This document shows positions 51,401 through 64,000 of a DNA stretch of 64,000 nt, one piece after another; within the stretch, counting starts at the first letter, position 1, and each line of letters opens with the position of its first letter. Under the pieces are notes generated by a model. The model had not been told where the DNA came from and ran no database searches. It worked only from the letters and a program-made list of their open reading frames with translations. Made by a program: the position numbers and the translations under genes. The DNA is from Elysia crispata (taxonomy: Eukaryota > Mollusca > Gastropoda > Plakobranchidae): assembly GCA_033675545.1 (NCBI GenBank), contig JAWDGP010005762.1, positions 591,001 to 655,000 of the forward strand, given 5' to 3'.

Positions 51401-54400
51401 GCATGGGCCTTGAGAGACATTCAAAACAACTGCATAAAAACATGGTACAAACAAACACATCTTATAAATGCAGAACAGTTTGGATAAAGACTTTATATAA
51501 ATGATTTTACTTGAAATACTGAACGTAAATGTATGACCAGTGCTAAGCTCCAAAGTCACTTTGCTGGAGTTTTAAATTAAGAACAATATGAAGTAAATTA
51601 AAAAAAAAAAGCTAAGATATTTCAATTTCGCTACAGAAAATATTCTAAATAAAAACTTATCCCAAAATTATTCAAGCCAACATGCAGTCATAAAACACTA
51701 AGCAAAGAGCAAAATAACATTCACCACATTTTTGGATTTCTTTTTCCTGGGTGGGGCTACAGGAGGTTTTAAGGTTGAAGGTGGTGTCCGTGTCTTGGTA
51801 CTCTTCACAATATCTGGCTCGCAGTCTTCGTTCACTTGCGTCTGCTGCAGGATAGTGTCCACCACACTGTCAGTCACCTGGTCCACTGGAGCCAGTTTTC
51901 TGCCTGAGATTAGCAAAGTAAGACTCTTGTTCTGCTTCTCTTTCTCTGGGTACCTGCAGATGAGAGGGGAGGATAAGTTTAAGAAACACCAAAAAGGTTT
52001 TACATTTTGGGCCTACTCCAATTATGAGTTTACTTGTAAAGCTAACAGTCATAAAGTTTAAGAATGAATGACGTAATGAGGCGTCCACAGCAACTCAGAC
52101 ACAAGGGGCATATTACTACTTTGAACTTAAGCTCATAAAAGATACATGTTTCCTCATTAAAAAAAAAGAGCTCAAGCCACAGCAGTGAAAGAGATAATCA
52201 GGCATGCTATTTTTATTCTAAGAAAGGGCACGAAACTCATTTTTATGTCATACTAATAACTTGACCACTGCCTGATTCAACCTGCATGCCTCACATACTA
52301 TAATGAAAAATTAATTGAATAAAATGCTCTGAAATTAAAAGCTACTCAATGCCAGTAAGTTCAGTTAGTGTATGTGGACTTTAGACAGACACTCGTAACT
52401 TCCTCAAAATGATATATTTTACCATGTAATACTTATCTTTCTTAATCCCACCTATGCTTTGTGAATGTCTGATTAAAAAAAAAATCCAATAGGATATCAT
52501 GGTGATGCTAATTGTTTTTTGTTTTTTTTTTGTCCTAACTGAGCTTTTGTGAAGCATTCATGCTTAGCCCCTATTCCAAAAGTTCCAGGCCAACACAGCT
52601 TGGGTACTGCCTAAGGTTCCTGAGCCCCAAAACTTTCACACTAAAAGTAAAAAAAAATGCTGATAGCCTACCAGTCCATATTCTGATCCAAGTCATTCAT
52701 CTTGTCCTTTCCTAGGGCAGCAGCAGCACCACCAGTGGCTACATCATCTGCTGCCAGGACCAAGGAGGCATCTCTACCCAAAGACCCTCTTAAAGAATCT
52801 CTACCCACAGAAGTGCGGGAGGATTGCCTGCCCAGGGATATTTTCCGTCTGCCACCATCTAACAGAACAGAATCATTGGCTTGAGAAGCAGGTGACGCCA
52901 CAGAAGTTTTGGCTGAGGCACTAGCTGCAGCCCCTGCTGCTGATTCAATCAAAGCTTCATTCTTTGGCAAATCCCCCCAGGAACCTGAGCGTTTCTTCGC
53001 ATGATGGCGGTAGGAATGGTTCTGCACTCCGTTGTTCTCCATCTTCTCAATAGTGTGAGACTTGGGAGCATTAATGCTGGCAGGCCTCAAGGCAGAGAGG
53101 GCGAAAGAATCAGAGACATCACCAGATGTGTTGGGAGAGTCTGTCTCCTGTGAAGAATCAATGGATGCAGAAAAACTGAAGCTGCCATCTGTGCCTAATG
53201 CTTGCCGCATTTCCTCCAGTTTACGACGCCTTCCTTCCTGCTCTAAGTCTTGCTGATCCACACCCTGCCGAAATCAAACAATTTCATTGTATTATACATA
53301 ACTTTCAGTTCACATTGGACTTTAGAATTAGCACTGAATAAAAAAAAGAGAAAAAAAATTTAATTGCCATTTCATTTACACATACGGGACAATGTATTTG
53401 GTATAGTGTGATATTTCTATTAAACTGAACAAAATTCTAGTGGCTTGAGAGTGTAACAGATTTTGATGGAGGTGATCTGTTAGGCTCTGTTTGTCTAGGC
53501 GTATACACAGCCAATCACACGACTCGTCCGTAGAAAATAAGTTTGAAGTCCGCTAGTAAAAATTGCAAACTGTTTAATCCAACACAAGAGCTTGACTCTA
53601 TAATCACTGTAGGTTGACTTAGTAATCACTCACTGTAGGTAGACTTAATTATCACTCTCTGTAGACTCGATGTTGAGCTGACTGAACATAATTTCAACTC
53701 TTGTTTATACAAAATCTCGTCAAATCATCCAGAAAAGGAATTACATAGATCGTAATAGAATATTCTTGGTACACACGTCATGAGTCATGCACTCTAAAAT
53801 AACAACTAATCAAAACAAAAGTAAATAAAGAGTGATGAGATAATTACTATGCTAGAACTAGGTCGAAGATTCCAGAAGAATTTAGGCTATACAAGTGCCG
53901 GTTGTGTTCAATAAACAAGACTAAGTTCTTAGGCTTGAAATACAAACATTATGATACTAAATAAGACAATGTACATAGATCTAGCCGATCCGCTACCCAA
54001 AAGTTACGCACCAAAAAAGGGTGAGGAAATGAATAGATCAACTTATAGCACAATGCATTACAGAGAGGTTCTGCAAACAAAAGAACAGCTTTTCATAAAT
54101 TTAGAATCTTTATATAAAGAAGATAAAAAATACCTTGAAACTATCTGTTATCTGATCTTACAACAACATATATCATTTTCATTCATATATATGAATTTTT
54201 CTTAAAATCTTAACTGAGAAAACGTTCTTAAAGTTTTGCTGCTTTCATGCCCCCCCCCAAAAAAAACAAAAAAAAAACAGGCAAAATCTTCAGTAACCTC
54301 TTAGATATTTCATGCCCACAGGATGCCAAAACCCTTTTAATGAAAAGAAAAGTACTGAAACGGATTAACATTTTTACTTCCAGTCAAAACTGTATACAAA

Positions 54401-57400
54401 ATAAGAGAAAATTAAAATTATATTCTGATGATAAAGGGAGAGGCAGTCAATTTTTTAACAAATATCAACACAGATAGTGGTAGCTCATACATTGATGATA
54501 AACAGAGAGTCGATCAATTTTTTTGGCACATGCCCTGTAGTTTCTTAGCAACCCAAAACAAAAATTCCTGTGGACATATAAATACTACATAAGTGTCACA
54601 TAAGTCTGGCATTCTGCTGAGAAGAATGATACCTTGACATAACTAGCACTGGCTCTCTTCTGCTGCTGCAGCTGAGCAAGGCGCTGTTCCAGCTCTTCAT
54701 CTTCCTGTCTTCGCCTGGCAAAAAAAAAAATCACGCACACAAAAACATTAATTCAGCAATGATGCAATATATATATATATATATTCCATTCAAAGACCAA
54801 ATGACGCATTTTACCCTAGCCTTTCAAGTGCGCTGTCTAAACTTTATCAAGTTCAATAAAGGTCTAACCTACAATTTTACATCAAATATGGGTCACAGAA
54901 TCAAATAAGAAATAAAAAATATTTTATAAAAGAGGATTTTTCAGCAATGAGCTTTTCCAATTAGAGCTATAGGGAATGCGATTTCACAAAAAATTATGCT
55001 ATCTAGTTGGAAGTCAAGAACTCTACTTAAACTTGTTGTTAGCGTATCAAGTGATAGCAAGGATGCACATTTGGGTGACATTTGAAATAAAAAAAAAATA
55101 AAAAGGAAACATATAACGAGTACATGGGAAAACATTTTGAACAAAATTACCTAGTTCTGTATATAGATTTTCGGATTGCTTCTGACTGTTGAACAGAACT
55201 CTCGGCTTCCAAAAAAGTGACATAACTCTTTATGAAATCACAATCCCTATATTTAGATTAAGATAAAGAGGGTGAACTTTTCTCTGAAAAACGATGCTTC
55301 TTTTATCCTTTGTTTAAGAAAACGTCCTTCCAGATAGTCTTCACCTAAACAATCAAACCTTGTACATCCACAATATAAACAAATTAATTTGAGTTTATTA
55401 ATTTTCAGCCTTAAGTTTTTATGCTGTAATTCAAATTTTAAATGAAGTGAACACCCAAAGGCTTGCAATAACTTACCTAAAGATCATAAGTTTTGTTTTT
55501 AATTAATCAATGAACATTTTAATAGCCTCTGTTAAAAATCTTATTGGGTTAACATCGCATTGTACACCCAGAGGTTTGGTTGAAGAAAACAATCTTAATT
55601 TTGTTTAGAATTAAATCTATGTATATGTGAGGAATGGATGAAGAAAAACGCCCAGATTTGGTATACCTTTTTGCCTGAAATCGCTATTCTATTTATAACG
55701 GAAAAAATGTCACAAGGTTCTGTTAAACTAGTGATTCTGGTAGACATAAATTTGCAATTGTTGTAAAGTTCACTTTTCTTTAAATTGAATGTTTTTCCCA
55801 CCTGATCATTTGAATAAAGAATGACGCTTCTCTAACATAATCAAAAATAACAAACAACAGAGAGTAAAGTTATATATACATATATATATATAAGATCAAC
55901 ATATTATGGGTATTGAACACTTGAATTTCATCTAGTAATACCTGATGACAATCCTAGGAAATAGAAAATTAAAATACAAAATACAAAACACCATAAAAGA
56001 AACCCATAATTTTGGAGGGAATAAATATGGAAAAAAGGATAAAATTATGAAGATCTCAAAATAAGGATCTACCTCTCTTCCGCTCTTCTTTTCAACTGGA
56101 GAAGTCGTCTCTCTTCTTCTTCTAACTCTGAAAGCTTGAAAAAAGATTGGTGACATTGTAATTAGGTGAAAAATTTAAATTTACAGATTAAAATCCAAAT
56201 CTTTCTCAATAGGGCATTTATGACACAGCTCACTATTTTTTCATTATAAGAGAAATTTGAAAAAAAAAAAAAAATTGACAAGAGCAAAGACATTTATTTT
56301 ACTCTTTTGAAGGGCATAATTGTAAATAGAGCTTAAAATTCAGTTTCTGCCTAAAAATCTGAGTTTACTAACAAACAAAAAGAAAATTCCAAAAGATATT
56401 ACTATCTAATGAAGTAATATTGAGACTTTATAGTCTCTTCTTCATAATCCTTTCTCCTGAGAACAAGGAAATCTAGTACTGTAGGAAAGACTTAGGCCAG
56501 CTGAATTGACAGGTTAATAATAAATACATGGTTCATAACTTGAAACAATTTGGGGCACTGTTCAGTTAGTTCTAAATCGACACTAGGAATACATTAAATG
56601 AATTATTATGACAAGCCAATTTCTAACAGGTTTAAGACAATGTTCTCTACATCTTTTAAAACTATTCATAAGGACAAAATGCAAAGAAATTGCAACCATC
56701 AAAACCTTCAGAGCATTGATAGCTCATCTAAAATACACGAAGGAACCCGATGAAAAAATTCAATGGATCAAGTTGACCAAAAACTCTCAGGAAGGCCAAT
56801 AACCGGGCACATTCAAAATTGTTCTAAAAACAATAGAGATTTTCATAAAAAGCAACAGACTTGGCTGCTCTTTGGTCCTGCTTCTAACCACTTACAGCTA
56901 TGAATTGACAAAGTTGTCAAACACTTAGAAAGGTTGAAATTTGCCATGATTTTTTACTTATTTGAACTAGTGGCAAAGTTGTAGACATGAATAACAATGG
57001 CTGCAGTATCATACAAGACATTTTTTTCTCCCATTACATTATCATTTATCATCATGATCATGATTGTGCAATCTTTACTTGAAATGTATTATTGATAAAA
57101 TCGAATTTATCCTTTCTTCCTTCAAACAGTCTTGATAAAAATTTGTTGCACATCTTTCGCTTACTGACACAAACAGATCAATGAATGGATTTTTATAAAA
57201 CAATTATGAGATAAAAAAAAAGATTGCAAAAAAAAAGTGAAGTGATGCAGAAATATTTTGCCTTTTAGTACTGTGAAAAAAAAATCACTTTCTTCACCTG
57301 TTCTTAATTGATCACAATAATTGAATAAAACCATAAAAATGCCTAGCCTAAAATTTGATCTCCTCTAAACATTTCAAGCTCAATATAATAATGTGAAATG

Positions 57401-58751
57401 GTGAAAAAATAACTCCTCCCTATAGATAGGTCATTCCTAAGGGTACTTGGTAATAATAAGTTGAAATTCAACATTTCATTCTGAAATGACTTTCAGTTTT
57501 CTAAATTTCCTTAAAACTCCATGAGATTAAAGTTTCACTCTTAAAAAAAAAACAAACTCAAATCAAACTGAATTGATCAAAACTTTTATAAAATAAAGTG
57601 AACAAACAAAAAAAAAAAACTCTGCAATTTTGCTCTGCAAATGAATGAAATTATTCTAGAAAGTGCTTGAAATAATTTTTAAAACAAATGTCTGAATTCT
57701 GTATGCATTCCTTTTTCTCTTGCAAATACGTTTGATACAGAAATTTGTTTCTCTTGTTTCTCACCGAAGCAGCAGCAGCAGCATTTTTTGATGTTGACTC
57801 TGATGCGAATGATCTGAGGAAAGTATTTTAAATATTCAGTGATCAACTTGTGTTCATTATTGGCGAATCAATACTCTTTACTAACTAATAGACACACATC
57901 CCGCAAATTCAGAAACTGAGACTGAAAGACTTGGTATCCAAAGTGTGATATAACTTTTTCAATATCGGTAGATCTAGATCTGCATTTTAATTTAGGTTCA
58001 TGATTCTATTAAAAAATAACATATATATTCAACAATGCAATCAATGATACTGTAAAAACTAGCACACAGGTGGCAACTTGTAGAGCTATTTTTTCTCTAG
58101 AATCAGATTCATAATATTAAGATTGAAAAAAATTCAGTGACCCAAAAGCTTTGCCCTGGAGTCCTTAAATATTTAATGGGTTATTTTTTTTTTTATCTTG
58201 CACCAACACTGACTTTATATGTTCTCACAATTATTCTAAAAAATTAAGTTAAGATTGTCACACATTTGTTGAGGAAATATTAAAGTCCACGTGTTTCGCT
58301 CTTTTCCTTTGATAAAGAGATACACTCCTAATGCCATCCGTCGTTCCATAAAACAAAGGGTGTAGGTAAAAATAATTACCATACAAAAGTTAAGAATAAG
58401 ATAAATTTAAGTTCTGCCAAGATCTAATCTAGATTCATAGACAGAGATTTAATCTAGCTTTCTAGATTTATCATATTATGTGGATTTAGAAAGAACTTTA
58501 GAAGCTCGATGATCGACTTAGTGAAAGGTGGTACTGGGACACACCTTTTTAGTCCAGATCTAGAAAGTCTGTCTAGAGTCTAGATTCTATTTAGAATTTC
58601 CTTTTTTTTTTTATAACAAATTTGATTTAAAAGACATCAGATTCTCCAATTTAAAGGAGAAATTCAAGAAGATAACAAAAAGTATAACGTACGTTGAAGG
58701 AGTTTCATCTGCTGCATCATAGAAGTCGTCATGATCACTCCCCGAAGACAT
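39403..58751 (-). CDS. WDR44: WD repeat-containing protein 44 (Rab11-binding), 23 coding exons
   Basis: WDR44 is a Rab11 effector on endosomal/ER-linked tubules. Exons, 5' to 3': 58693-58751, 57765-57813, 56086-56145, 55151-55227, 54633-54714, 52672-53264, 51725-51953, 51223-51408, 50206-50490, 49621-49757, 48726-48824, 47856-47917, 47144-47202, 46100-46225, 45309-45399, 44395-44474, 43499-43612, 42754-42876, 42219-42410, 41828-41930, 41042-41157, 40175-40302, 39403-39623. The product is about 1,090 residues (human 913). The N-terminus has an FFAT-type VAP-binding motif, DDFYDAADE. Exons 3-5 are coiled-coil; exon 6 is Ser/SLGR-rich; exon 7 has [11 protein letters not shown]; exon 9 has RRPRSNSGR, the Akt-site motif of human WDR44. 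Exon 10 reads [19 protein letters not shown], and exons 14-23 form the WD propeller ([56 protein letters not shown]). Exon 20 carries one extra base in an A6 run (41880-41885). The exon 4 acceptor and exon 8 donor are the least certain boundaries. Confidence 0.93.
41290..41730 (+). mobile_element. LINE 3' fragment (RT C-terminal end) in a WDR44 intron
   Basis: The broken plus-strand frames match the C-terminal end of RTE/CR1-like reverse transcriptases. MYGCQTWTF sits at the start, then [31 protein letters not shown] and an [13 protein letters not shown]-like end, followed by GATTGATTGATT, a short-repeat tail of the kind seen at LINE 3' ends. Stops occur near the RT segment (after WTFQNS and WLL), so the copy is dead and 5'-truncated. 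It lies antisense to WDR44 between exons 20 and 21. Confidence 0.72.
47786..47843 (-). mobile_element. tRNA-like SINE remnant beside WDR44 exon 12
   Basis: The minus strand reads GGCAAAAGTTGACTTGGTAG (A-box region), then GTGGGTTCTGACCC (B-box, near consensus) about 25 bases on. It starts only about 13 bp downstream of exon 12's donor. No tail or target duplication was seen. Confidence 0.4.
49340..49530 (-). mobile_element. LINE reverse-transcriptase linker fragment in a WDR44 intron
   Basis: The minus strand reads [18 protein letters not shown], then, after a stop, [16 protein letters not shown]. This order matches the segment just before the RT fingers in RTE-like LINEs (RWAEYF.ELY.D.R, then I...EV..A...L). 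It is short, interrupted and moderately supported. Confidence 0.5.
53600..53690. repeat. short imperfect repeat in a WDR44 intron
   Basis: Three imperfect copies of a CACTGTAGGTTGACTTAGTA-type unit, each followed by ATCACT and about 30 bp long. Confidence 0.5.
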
Positions 58752-58995
58752 GATTTATGATCAATGAAGAAATGAAAAACTGTCTTCAGAGTCAGTTTAA
58801 CACAAGTTTTATACCATTTCCTCCCCTTAAGCAAACTTTAATAACATGCTCATCATCACAAAGGCTCTATATTTGATGTAAATGATCATTATTTAGGAGA
58901 AAACTGTTGAATTTGTAGTCGGATAGATAGTACTATCTGATGACACCATTGTTTACAATCGGAAACGAAACTATCAATTCGACGCCATTTTGCAA
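58752..58995 (-). promoter_or_regulatory. WDR44 5' leader and promoter with a YY1-type site
   Basis: The minus strand carries CAAAATGGCGTC at 58992-58981, matching the YY1 motif (AANATGGCG) that commonly lies at or just downstream of TATA-less start sites. It is about 230 bases upstream of the WDR44 ATG, so transcription probably starts nearby. No TATA box was seen. Confidence 0.45.
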
Positions 58996-60689
58996 CTTGT
59001 TGGGTTTGCCAGGTGGTCTAATACCCACCCCTACAGATTGCCAAAGAATTATCTCTCTGAATGCCAACTTGCAATTTTAATTTCCATTGTAATGGAAAAA
59101 TTAACCTAATGTTCTTGGTTGGGCAGTTTGCACTACGAACGGAGACCCAGAAAGCGTGTCCGCAGCTGTTAACTGTTAATCTAGTCACTTACGGATGCTT
59201 TGTTTGAACACTTTTTAGAGATTTAAAATTCAATAAGTTGTTTGTCTTTATAAAAATGTCGTTTTTTCCCCATTATTTGTCAACCTATTTTTACCATCTT
59301 ATTTTTTTTTCAGGTGAGGGAAGGAAGGAGATCCTTTGCTGTGATTCTTTTTATCTTTCTCTCTTTAATTCTCTGTCCCTCCCACTCCCTCCCTCGTGTT
59401 CTGCTTGACTTTCTATTTATCAGTCTCTTTCAGTGTGCCTCTCTATCTATCGCTATTTTTCCCTTCCGGAACATGTCTTTGTATGCTAGTCTGTTTATTT
59501 CTCTACCTAGATCTGTATTATCTATATACGTATATGAAAACAAAGTTAATGATTTTACCTCATTAATTTTATTTAAAATCAAGTGTTTCTTTTTCCCCTA
59601 CCCGATTACAGTGTCTTATTTCATAATTAAAGGGGTAATGTATCGGCGTGTGAGTGGACAGCATGGCAGGAAATTTATACTTGCGACATTGCTAGCAATA
59701 ATGCCATTCAACTGATGGAATCAATCCACGGACGCGTCTATGGCCAGCTGAGCAAGATTTGATCTCTGATGCCCAATAATATTATGTCTATTACAGTAGG
59801 ATTAGAGTCCCCGTTTCTATACATTTCGGTATTTTTTAAAGGATGTTGATTGTCCTGTTGCAATTACTTCTTTCTAATTTTATTGTAAAATAGATTGTTT
59901 CTGACCAATAATGATCTATTAATTTGAAAAGTAATCAAATTATTCATGACTATTTATCATGATGAATAACAGGGAGCTATTAACTTAGAAATTAAAGAAA
60001 AGAATGAATTATTTCTAGTTTTCCCTTTTTTCTTTTTTTCCCTCACAGACAATAGTTTATTGTTGCCATTTTTTTTTGGGTTAAATTTTAACTTTCAAGA
60101 ACGACAATAAAATCTGTCAAATTGAAGTGATTCACACATTAAATGCAAAGACGTTGTTACCATTTATAAAATTAGTAATACACCATAATGTCTTAACGTT
60201 AATATGTTATAAACATCCTCAGAACAGTGAGAGTTATAGTTTCATAGAAATGCCTTAATGTAGGTGAGTGATTACTGAGTACAACGTCTAGTGATTGGTT
60301 TTGCTTCAGGAGTCTCTTTTTTGAGTCATAATCCAGCAGATATAATAATAAATAACTCTCCAAAATGCTTCGAAATAACTGAAAATTACTGCATTTACCT
60401 ATTTATAACTACCAAATTCAAATGAGCTGGTTGACAAAAAAACACAACCGATCGTGATCAATTCGATTCGAGAGTGATGTTGGTCCCATAACTGTATGAA
60501 ACGCTTAATGTTGTCAAAGCGTTCTCTTGAAATTCTGTGCAAAATATAATTCATATCGTCAGACATCCAGAGCGTTAGGTCTGTATACAGTAAGCTTATA
60601 CAATACATTACCTTGATTAAAAAAATGAACTGATCGAATCATGTGGGACAGGGCAATCGGGTTTGCGTTTTCTTTATTTTCCCGACAGT
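58996..60689. other. intergenic; no gene recognised
   Basis: Pyrimidine-rich and AT-rich sequence upstream of WDR44. A 133-codon plus-strand frame at 59314-59715 is an accident of a CT/TTT-rich stretch. No RNA gene or repeat was recognised. Confidence 0.45.
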
Positions 60690-60985
60690 TGTTAAGCGAC
60701 CTTCATAGGACTCAATAGCTTGGCTAATTCTGTTCCTGAGTTCCACGATCTCTGTAGGGGGAACTCAAAAACTTTGTAAAGCATATAGTTTCTAAGGCTT
60801 GCATCTTTCTCTCTAACTTTGCTGCCACCATCGACGTTTCCCAACTGTACAGGAAGATTGAAAGGGCCAAGGAATCTATTGTTTTGATTTTGGAACTCAG
60901 TGTTATTATTTCCCCTGTAGTCTTGAGCTTTGACCATGCACTCATATTGCCCTAGCAACAGGACAGGTCTTTTTGTTTTCATACT
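60690..60985 (-). mobile_element. LINE 3' fragment (RT C-terminal domain)
   Basis: The frame at 60945-60724 reads WSKLKTTGEIITLSSKIKTI, then SLALSIFLYSWETSMVAAKL, ERKMQALETICFTKFLSSPY and RDRGTQEQ. This aligns in order with the LSSKIRLMRSLV.SIFLYACE.W family signature and the RCFRKILGISYKDHVTNEE-type segment common in metazoan RTE/CR1-like LINEs. It continues briefly as TTVGKIKK before homology is lost. It is a truncated dead copy; the competing MKTKRPVLLL frame is a shadow. Confidence 0.72.
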
Positions 60986-63640
60986 TCTTCCCCTACCAAC
61001 GTACCTAAGTATTTCTAGTTTCCATCAATTCAGTGTAGGGATAGTCACTGGCTGTTCACCAGCCTAGTTTTGCCACTGATTTATTTGTAATAGATAGCCA
61101 TTTAGTTGACCAATTTAATCAAGTGGCACATATTTCATGACCAAAACGTAAGTAAGTGATTGATATGACATCGATCATAACTGGTTCTAAACTTTGGTCC
61201 AAAGCTCCTTCATGGATCATCGTCTAACGCCAACAGTCGTCGCAGTAGACTGTGCTAGTTGACTTTTCTGTGAAGGTTCCCTATAAGCTCAATCTCTTGA
61301 GGGTCTTCCCAGGGTTCGTCATTGAACATCACCAAACCTGGCCCGTCAACCTCTGGAACTAATGTTGAAATTCAACAGCCAGGTTCTATTTTCTGCTCAA
61401 TTTTTTTTGTATGATTGCCTAAATTTTATAAAAGAGATATAAAACTTAAAAACTTAAAGCCACGGCCTAAAAATATTTTTAATGTATCATAACTGTCGAT
61501 GTCAAAATGTTTCTTCTTGTTCTTCTTCTTCTATGTATAATGGAGCTAGGCAAAAAATGAGGGCCATCTAACCGAGCATTTCTAGACGATCAAGGCACGA
61601 CAATTTTAGCATAAAATTGTGAATTGCCCTAAAGATTGGAGTATTAAAATTTTTCCCACCAAAATAGTGTTTTTTGAAAACTAAAAGTAAAAATGTGATT
61701 GATATTTTTTTAAAAAGAAAAAAAAAAAAAAGAATCTGCGAACTATTTCCTGGAAGCACAGATGGGCAGAGATGGCGGAAATGAAACTGAAAGTACGCAT
61801 ATAATGTACGCGGTGGGAGATCTAAAACCGTCTGGAATAGTTTTAGATCTTGATCTACATGATATAGTGAGATCTAAGTAAAGAATCTAAAAAGGTTGCT
61901 TTTACATAGATAATTATTAGATCTAAGGCTTAGATTTTTACAGTAGCTATACTCAAATCAAAAGTTTAAGGTTTACAACTTAAGAAAATCTAGATTTTAC
62001 TTTTAGGCTTACAGGTTTTTAAATCTTTCATTGTATCAGTATGTGCTAGGTTTAAATAACTGCGCCGCTAAAAACTTCCGCAAGGCAGGGCACTTTGAAT
62101 GCATATAATGCGAAAATTCAAAGCTTTCTACTAAGCGTAAGGAACTAAAAAGATAATAGGAAAGTAAGAAAAATTAGTCCATTTCCTTTATTCCAAAAAG
62201 ATTTTTGTCCTTTACCTAAATTTGTGTTCAGAACAAGAATTAACGAGATATCAAGATTCTACATAAAGATGGGTAGGTGGAGGCATATATCTAGATAATT
62301 AAAGTAAAAGGATAGATATCAAGATCATACCTTTTATAAGTCTATCTAATGCACGCACAGACCCCAGGCCCGGCATATTGACACCATAGTCCCGTTCGTA
62401 TAACCGAGTTTACAGCTTGTCCTTTTACAAGTATAATATATGTATAAATATACTGTATATATAAAATTATAAAGATATATAATTATATATTTTTTTCTCG
62501 AGAGAAAATAAACGCGTCTCAATTTCGTTTAACTTGCTAATTTAGTGTTTGTTAATTCGAAACCAAGACCCACGTTCTACATAGCTCAAAGTAGATAATT
62601 ATATGAAGATAAGAGCTCAAAGTAAAGTGTCTGTAAAAATGATTTCAAAGTCAAGAGGATTTCGTAGTATAAATGATTTTAGGAAAGGAGAGCTAGACAT
62701 ATACAAGGCTTAGAATATAGTAGAGCGCTGCGTAGATCTCCACATTACAGAGTTCTTTGTGGACGGTGATTGTAGAAGTACTGTTACAGGAAAGGAAGTA
62801 AGGCTACAGTACAAGTACTAATTTTAGAAACATAATGATTAAAACTCTATGTGAAGTTAACTCCCTGTTTAGTTCTATTGGCCAATCACAACTGTATTAT
62901 GCCCATCAATCCACTTTTCCTTTTAAGCACGTGGGCACTGAAACTATATGCAAGTTCCTGTCAACATGGTCATAGACACTAACATAAACAGGATAAATTA
63001 ATATTTTCCTACAGCACCAAAGCACTGCGAGCTTTTTGTTAACATTCGGAAGAATACAAAATAAACCTATACGAAGTCAGAAGTTCGATCCCCAAAATGT
63101 ATCTGTTATACTCCATGTCCCTCTATTATGTTCGAAATTTAAGATATTCTTTTTTATGATCACAAACAGGATTTCTTGTGGGTCTGTGGTATTAAAATGT
63201 TATAATCTACATCGTGCCAAAGGCAAAACTTATGTGTTCACAATAAATGAAAAAAAAATGTTTCTCTGCTGCAATCAATTCACTACAATTAAGGCAAACT
63301 CAATTAGATTACGTCACTATATCCACATCAGCATATTGTTGTGTATGTGACAAAGTGGGTCATTATAATTATGTCTCCTTCAAAGAAGATCAACACATTG
63401 ATGTACACATTAATAACATCGCCGATAGCCACGGCTGGGACCATTTTCTACCTTATCACAATTTTCCAAAAGAACATTCTTGTAAACTCTCAAAATGAAA
63501 CAGTTTGAATATTTTGTTACCACCCTAAGAGTGTCAAGATTACTTTTTTTATTATAAGAATGAGAGACTTAGTACCGTGCACACAGCATCATAACTAACA
63601 CAGCCAACTAATTCAACCACATGTATAAATATCGACATAA
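60986..63640. other. intergenic; no gene recognised
   Basis: AT-rich sequence, locally full of AGATCT/TCTAGA words near 61820-61990. A 33-codon minus-strand frame around 61260-61370 (EVDGPGLVMFNDEPWEDPQE) is composition-wise protein-like but unassigned. Frames at 63036-63498 are also unassigned. Confidence 0.4.
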
Positions 63641-63903
<263 letters not shown>

Positions 63904-64000
63904 GATAAAGGGTGTGTTTAGGAGAATACCGATAGCTAAGGAATATATATGAACTAGTTAAATTAAAAAAAAACAAGAAACTAAAACAAATTTAAATTTT

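Noticed and set aside
59314-59715. 133-codon hydrophobic plus-strand frame
   Set aside because: It lies in a pyrimidine-rich stretch where stops are rare. There is no family, signal peptide logic or conserved motif.
63036-63498. Two overlapping plus-strand frames of 83-104 codons
   Set aside because: No recognisable domain, and AT-rich composition like the flanks. A Cys/His cluster (CCVCDKVGHY) is too isolated to call a zinc finger.

Overview
This is an AT-rich, microsatellite-laden animal nuclear window with intron-rich, widely spaced genes. Short tRNA-derived elements, LINE tails, a Tigger/pogo fragment and a recurrent AGATCTAGATCT-type motif are scattered through it. The protein sequences (RPL8, WDR44, TRAPPC1) are clearly metazoan. 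The overall texture suggests a lophotrochozoan invertebrate, most likely a gastropod mollusc; that assignment is inference.

Layout from left to right. Positions 1-2426 hold the first coding exon of TRAPPC1 on the minus strand; the rest of that gene lies off the left edge. Positions 2.6-7.9 kb are mostly simple sequence: a large GA / poly-G / CT complex, and two CTA arrays separated by a fold-back element with a tRNA-like core. Positions 7.98-11.0 kb carry a two-exon ankyrin-repeat gene on the plus strand. Positions 11-20 kb have no recognisable host gene. They hold a 24-bp tandem repeat, a second fold-back copy, a CpG/CCAAT patch that looks like an orphan promoter, AGT, TA and GA arrays, a 59-bp repeat, a broken Tigger-type transposase with its right terminal repeat, and a 300-bp duplication. 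Positions 20.4-28.0 kb are the complete RPL8 (uL2) gene on the minus strand: seven exons, a 5'TOP-type first exon and 257 codons. Two of its introns contain well-formed box C/D snoRNAs whose guides match 18S and 28S rRNA. Positions 28-39.4 kb are gene-poor, with a 97-bp satellite (five copies) and a 33-bp minisatellite (17 copies) that is open in several frames and bounded by splice-like signals. Positions 39.4-58.75 kb are the whole WDR44 gene on the minus strand (23 coding exons, about 1,090 residues) with an FFAT motif, the Akt-type RPRSNS site and the C-terminal WD propeller. One exon contains a single-base homopolymer frameshift. Positions 59-64 kb are intergenic, with a LINE tail and an ATA/ACA array at the right edge.

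The three well-identified genes are housekeeping: ribosome (RPL8 plus rRNA-modification guides in its introns), ER-Golgi tethering (TRAPPC1) and Rab11/VAP-linked membrane traffic (WDR44). They are not an operon or a dedicated system. The most valuable items are the two intronic snoRNAs, the hidden TRAPPC1 exon, the second exon of the ankyrin gene, the WDR44 frameshift, the fold-back/tRNA chimeras and the splice-flanked minisatellite. No new defence or mobile system was found. All exon boundaries were read by eye from GT/AG signals, reading phase and remembered family sequences; no alignment was run.
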